A stretch of DNA of 64,000 bases from Cryptomeria japonica (lineage: Eukaryota > Streptophyta > Pinopsida > Cupressales > Cupressaceae): contig NC_081411.1 in NCBI RefSeq assembly GCF_030272615.1, positions 210,575,744 to 210,639,743 of the forward strand. The letters are read 5' to 3'. This document shows positions 59,666 to 64,000 of this stretch, piece after piece (position 1 is the stretch's first letter; the number at the start of each line of letters is the position of its first letter). Position numbers and translations under genes: made by a program. The notes beneath the pieces are model-generated. The model did not search any database, was not told the origin of the DNA, and worked only from the letters and a program-made list of their open reading frames with translations.

Positions 59666-61884
59666 TGTAAAGATGTAAATTATTCTATATTCAATTAAGA
59701 AATAAAATACTCTTTATTCTTAAATATACTCATAATTCTTCTAATAAGTCTATTTCAAACACTTTCCAATCCTAAACTCTTGTAGATGATTCCGTTGATA
59801 TCATAATAAAATGAGATTTCTATAAATAGGTAAAGAATTTTCATAAAATAGGAAAATTGTAGAAGTATCTTAATCTTATCTTCATACAATGCTTAGCCTT
59901 TTCTAATGCTTTAAGTTTGAATACAAACATAAAAGAAAGAGAGACATGCATCCTTTGATCTGTAAATCCAAGCTATCTTCAATTCAATCTTTAGAATAAA
60001 GACAAGAACACGATTCAGGTGCTTTTTCCACCCAACCTTGAATTTTACACTTCCTCAGAATCCTTGGTCAATCAAGAATACCTGACCCTACACGAATCGC
60101 TTAGCAAAAATAATTCGATAGACAAGATGGAATCTGGTGGGTGCCTAAATGATACATGCATTTTTAATTTTCTAATTCATTAAAGAAATAACCAAGTTTA
60201 TTCAAGGATATGGTAGAGTGGATAAATAAAATGAATCGATCTATTTCAATGGTTATTCGATTACTCGGCCAAGTATAATGCCATGCATAGAAAATTATAT
60301 AGTTTGAAAAAAGCATACTCTCTCTCTACAACCCATATTCCGCACCCATCCTGGAAGGTAACTTTCCACAACACAATCCTATTTAGCTTTGTTCATATAA
60401 ATCTAGAATAAATATTTATATAGAAGAGAATCTTTTATTGAATAGAAATAGAAAACATCAATTTCTTGTTACAATCGATTATATTTGACAAGAACAAACA
60501 ATATTTCATGGATAAATGGATATATATATCTGAAAAGAAGAAATTTTTCATTACTATTTTGAAAAGTAAATCAAAATCAAATATTAAAGAAAGAAGGTGT
60601 AGCGCATGTATGTGTCCTTACATATAATTGAATAGAATGAGTACACATTCTTTTAAATAACTTATTTAATGCAATCCTAACACGCGTTTCCTACAAATTT
60701 AGTATTTAACTATCCAAGTTCAATAATTCCTTCTATGAATATTAAATAAGATGATATGATCTCATGATACATATCCCTATATGGCTATTTAAATGAAACT
60801 TTCAAAGAAAACCATCATGACTTCTATTGCATGAATCCAAATCTAAGTTTAGTTATTTCCTTCATTATCGATCTAAAAAAATCAAATCTCAAGAGAATTC
60901 CTTATCTAAAATATATAATGAAATATTGCTCAAATAAGAGCCTACCTCTGTAGTTTGAAGCCAAATCTGTGATGATCAACACAACTCTTCTTCCAAATCT
61001 GACTGCAACTCTTTCCTTTACTTTCTTCCTAACCTCTTCAATGTTATTCTTTTTCTATGTTTCCAAGTTTGTCAATGTCTTCTAATATCATTTCTGTCTA
61101 TTGTATCATCCTTATTCTCTATATATTTCCTCCACTATCTTTTTGTCTCTCTACTATGTGCTTGTGCTTCTATTTATCCTAAACCCGTGCTACGTTTTCT
61201 CCTTCGTTTTAGGCTTACATTACTACTATATATGATTCTCCTTGTGAATTCCATGTTCATTAAAAACTCTTAGTTCTTGTTTACTGTCAATCACCATTAT
61301 TAGATCTCCACTATCAACTTCCTTTTGCTACAAATAAGACTACGTGGGCTTGGTCCAACGGTATACCACATGTGTAGTCCGTGTTAGAGTCTAATACAAC
61401 CACTCTCATGGAAAGGTCGATGTCTATATCAATTAACCTTTGCCACTGGTGTTCAAATCGATCACTAAGTCTTAGTTACTGCATGAGTCGATGCTTCTTA
61501 TTGACTTCACCATGACTTACTATTTTCTATGAGTTGCATTTATTACCCTTATCTTCCTGTGACTAAACTACACTATATTTCCTTCTAGTTTTGATCTTTA
61601 CGCCACTCTTAACTCAAGTTTAACAAAGTGTCACCATTTATTTTGATTACTTGCAACTACCTGCGTTTCTTGCCAATGGTTTCCTAAGTCTCTGCCAAGT
61701 CGATTAGCATCGATTTTCCTCAACTCATAGTCTTCCATGAGTTTAGTCAATACTGTATCCTTGGCAAACAATTTCCATTGCATCGTGGTATGAGGTTAGT
61801 GCTAATTCGACTTCTCTTTATTGATTTCTTTATAACATGCAATGAAAGTCGCTTAACTCAATTTTAATCAATAACATCCACCAC

Positions 61885-61886
<2 letters not shown>

Positions 61887-61966
<80 letters not shown>
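61887..61966. repeat. (TA)n microsatellite
   Basis: About 80 bp of pure TA repeat inside the insertion. Likely unstable and prone to sequencing error. Confidence 0.95.
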
Positions 61967-61970
<4 letters not shown>

Positions 61971-62024
61971 ATTAGATTTATGAAAATATAAACATAGAGG
62001 TTATAAAAATATAAATGCATACAT

Positions 62025-62095
62025 CATGATTATGTATATGTATATATATACATAATATTCAATGATTATGTATATGTATACATATACATAATTTC
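62025..62095. repeat. Paired AT palindromes
   Basis: GATTATGTATATGTATA followed by its inverse occurs twice (about 62027-62055 and 62061-62092), each forming an imperfect hairpin. The two copies are about 34 bp apart. Confidence 0.6.
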
Positions 62096-62422
62096 AACAA
62101 GAAACTAATCACATTAAGAGTAATCAATATAATTACATATATACCATAATTACCTACGTATATATATATGTATATGATCAACTCATATAGTTATTCGAAC
62201 TCATATACACATATAATACGTATAATTATATATATATAATCTTGAAAACCAAACATAAAATATAGTTTTACCAATCACATACACCTGCACAAAGATCTTT
62301 AATTCATAGGGTCAATATTAATTTCCAAATTATTAACAAATTTCATTCTCATAGACAAATAAAACATAACATTTGCCATTACTTACAAAATTTCACTCAT
62401 AACTCAAAATCATGCATCCAAT

Positions 62423-62423
<1 letters not shown>

Positions 62424-62479
<56 letters not shown>
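62424..62479. repeat. (CA)n(TA)n compound microsatellite
   Basis: About 46 bp of CA repeat running into TATATATA. Confidence 0.95.
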
Positions 62480-62480
<1 letters not shown>

Positions 62481-62828
62481 TCACTATTGTTGTGTGTGGG
62501 ATTCCTCTAATCTAGCGAAGTCAATGAGCTAACACAACTCTACCTGAACGATGTTCTCGCCTTCATTTGCGTTCACCTATCCTTGCAACCACTTGCATTC
62601 AATAGCTCATCAGCGATGATGATCCCAATTTATAGTAAAAATAATACTAGTCATTCAATTGCATTTACATAACTAAATGAATGTAAATCATTTCATTGCA
62701 TTTGAATTCTGATTGTATTATCATCATAGAAAAATTTCATTTCCATTACAATGTTATCTCATAAACGAAAAGTATACATTATTTTCCTAATAACATAGTT
62801 GTTGAAAAATATGGTTCGTGACAAGCTT

Positions 62829-63829
62829 TTACATGGTTGTCTTTCAAAAGGATAATTCTTATAGAAGAAAGAAGGAAGCGTTTGGGGCTGGTAGGGCCCA
62901 CAAAGTGCATAATGTGTGGGGAAGCTGAAGAGGATCTTGACCACCTTTTACTACAATGCAAGGTAGCTCAGAACTACTGGCTAAATGTAAAGGGAAAACT
63001 ACATTGGCATGGCCCTTTACAAAATTCTCTCAAAGATGTATTTCAAAGCTCGCCAAGGCAAAATAAGTGGTCTACTTTTTCAAGCATACGGAATATTTTC
63101 CCATCTCTAGTGATATGGAAGGAAAGAAACCGAAGGATTTTTCAAGATAAGACTAAGGATGTAAGGAGGCTTTTAAGTAGAATTGATCTGGCAATCAAAG
63201 AAACTCTAGGGGCAATAGCTTCCCAATTGGATTCCATGAGTGTCCCTTTCACTCTAGAGGAAAAGAGAATTCAAAAATTATGGCCAAATATCAAAATAAG
63301 ACATGAGGCCTAGAATAATAAGAAGCAGAGTAACAAAAGGGATTCACCCATAGAGTGGATTCCACCCCAAAGGGGATGGAATAAAGAAAATTTTGATGGT
63401 GCTGCGCAATACATAATGGGTTTTTTTGGTGTGGGTGTGGTGCTAAGGGATCATTGTGGCAACTTGGTGAAATTTGGGGCCCAGTTTATTAGGAAGGGAA
63501 CTAATAATGAAGCTGAAGCATATGTAGTTTTGTTACAAATCCGGTGTGCTCGAGAATTCGGTGTTAGAAAATTGCATCTAGAAGGGGATGCGCTGATCAT
63601 AATCCAAGCTATAAAAAATGGAGAAATCAAGTCTTGGCATTTACAAAGATTTTTATCTTTGGTCTTAGAGGATTTGAATTATTTTGAAGATTTTGTGGTC
63701 AACCATGTTAGGAGGGAGGGTAATAAGGTGGTGAACAAATTATCTAAATGGGCCTTGTCTTTAAACCAAGTGGAGGATTCAAGATGCAAAGTATATGATG
63801 GTGATCTAATTTTGGACGAATCACTTTAA
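62829..63829 (+). pseudogene. LINE D ORF2, last part (zinc finger and RNase H)
   Basis: The frame resumes exactly after the insertion: TWLSFKRIILIEERRKRLGL, CIMCGEAEEDLDHLLLQC (the zinc-finger C-x2-C ... H ... C of L1 elements). RNase H from about 63390: NFDGAAQYIMGFFGVGVVLR (first Asp), NNEAEAYVVLLQ (Glu), LEGDALIIIQAI (second Asp) and HVRREGNKVVNKLSKWALSL, where the last acidic residue is Asn (VVNK instead of VADK). One stop at 63311 lies between the parts. Confidence 0.9.
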
Positions 63830-64000
63830 AAATTGATGACCCAAAGTTTATTTTTGTAAGTCGAGAGATAAAATTTTATTTATGAGAATTAGAAAGAAGA
63901 CGACGGTTAAGGGGTATTGGGGACATGTGAGAATCTTTTTCAATAGAAGATTCCTTTATTAATTTACTTTATGAAATTTGGCAGAGGAAGTGATATCATT

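Larger units (their letters stand above)
59666..62823. mobile_element. LTR-type insertion of 3158 bp inside LINE D (solo-LTR candidate)
   Basis: The insert begins TG (59666) and ends CA (62823). It is flanked by AGTTT (59661-59665) and AGCTT (62824-62828), a 4-of-5 match to a 5-bp target duplication. Removing it with one flank copy restores the LINE frame (NAGVF + TWLSF). It contains no frame over 60 codons and no repeat of its own ends that I can see, so it is not a complete element. A solo LTR left by recombination between two 3-kb LTRs is the simplest reading; a non-coding element with short ends is possible. Orientation is not determined. Confidence 0.72.
54596..64000 (+). mobile_element. 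LINE D (L1 type with RNase H), interrupted by an LTR-type insertion
   Basis: Plus-strand order: ORF1 from 54608, endonuclease from about 56475, reverse transcriptase to about 58650, zinc-finger region to 59665, foreign DNA 59666-62823, rest of the zinc-finger region from 62829, RNase H to 63829. The 3' end is not reached or not recognisable before the window ends. Heavily broken by stops. Confidence 0.9.

Noticed and set aside
61887-61966. TA run as an origin or matrix-attachment site
   Set aside because: A plain dinucleotide microsatellite explains it; nothing else supports a function.
1-64000. CRISPR, rRNA, tRNA genes, bacterial operons
   Set aside because: No spaced identical repeats, no rRNA-like GC blocks and no cloverleaf noticed. 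The retrotransposon primer sites only match the 3' end of tRNA-Met and are not tRNA genes.

Overview
This window looks like nuclear DNA from a seed plant with a very repeat-rich, AT-rich genome. A gymnosperm such as a conifer would fit, but that is an inference from the style of the repeats and no marker gene proves it. There are no bacterial-style operons, and I see no rRNA, tRNA or CRISPR arrays. Most of the 64 kb is decayed retrotransposons: LTR elements of the Ty1/copia type and, at the left edge, a probable Ty3/gypsy type; four L1-type LINEs; one hAT-like MITE; and one LTR-type insertion nested inside a LINE. Between them lie AT-rich spacers. Most broken reading frames are interrupted by nonsense codons of the kind made by C-to-T or G-to-A changes, as expected of old methylated repeats.

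Layout. 1-1590: 3' end of an LTR element, with an LTR from 806 that carries five AT palindromes. 2889-9937: complete but dead copia element, minus strand, LTRs of about 1.22 kb. 10421-11152: 5' LTR, primer-binding site and gag start of a second copia family, minus strand. 15151-16278: the only intact long reading frame that does not look like a transposon, coding for a 375-residue coiled-coil-like protein with a 15-residue tandem repeat and a C-terminal membrane anchor. 18613-21748: LTR element with a short non-coding interior. 26066-30721: rest of the second copia family, plus strand, with its 3' LTR. 31903-34100: LINE A, minus, lacking its 3' part. 37400-38077: purine-only tract, TATA run and a small ORF resembling a signal peptide. 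38290-42330: LINE B, minus. 42597-43039 and 45949-46216: two degenerate RING-finger gene fragments. 46716-46876: hAT-like MITE. 47471-54152: LINE C, minus, with an extra unidentified coding region behind its RNase H. 54600 to the end: LINE D, plus, interrupted at 59666-62823 by an LTR-type insertion.

The main structural result is that the two copia pieces at 10.4-11.2 kb and 26.1-30.7 kb are best read as one element cut in two inside gag by an inversion of about 15.6 kb. The LTRs are both 303 bp, the gag halves meet without overlap, and the outer flanks form a near-perfect 5-bp target-site duplication (CAGCT/TAGCT). The putative membrane-anchored protein gene lies inside the inverted block.

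A second result concerns LINE C. A 232-bp tandem repeat is interrupted by it, so the other repeat copy acts as an empty-site reference. It places both borders to within a few bases and shows that the extra coding region was within the inserted DNA.
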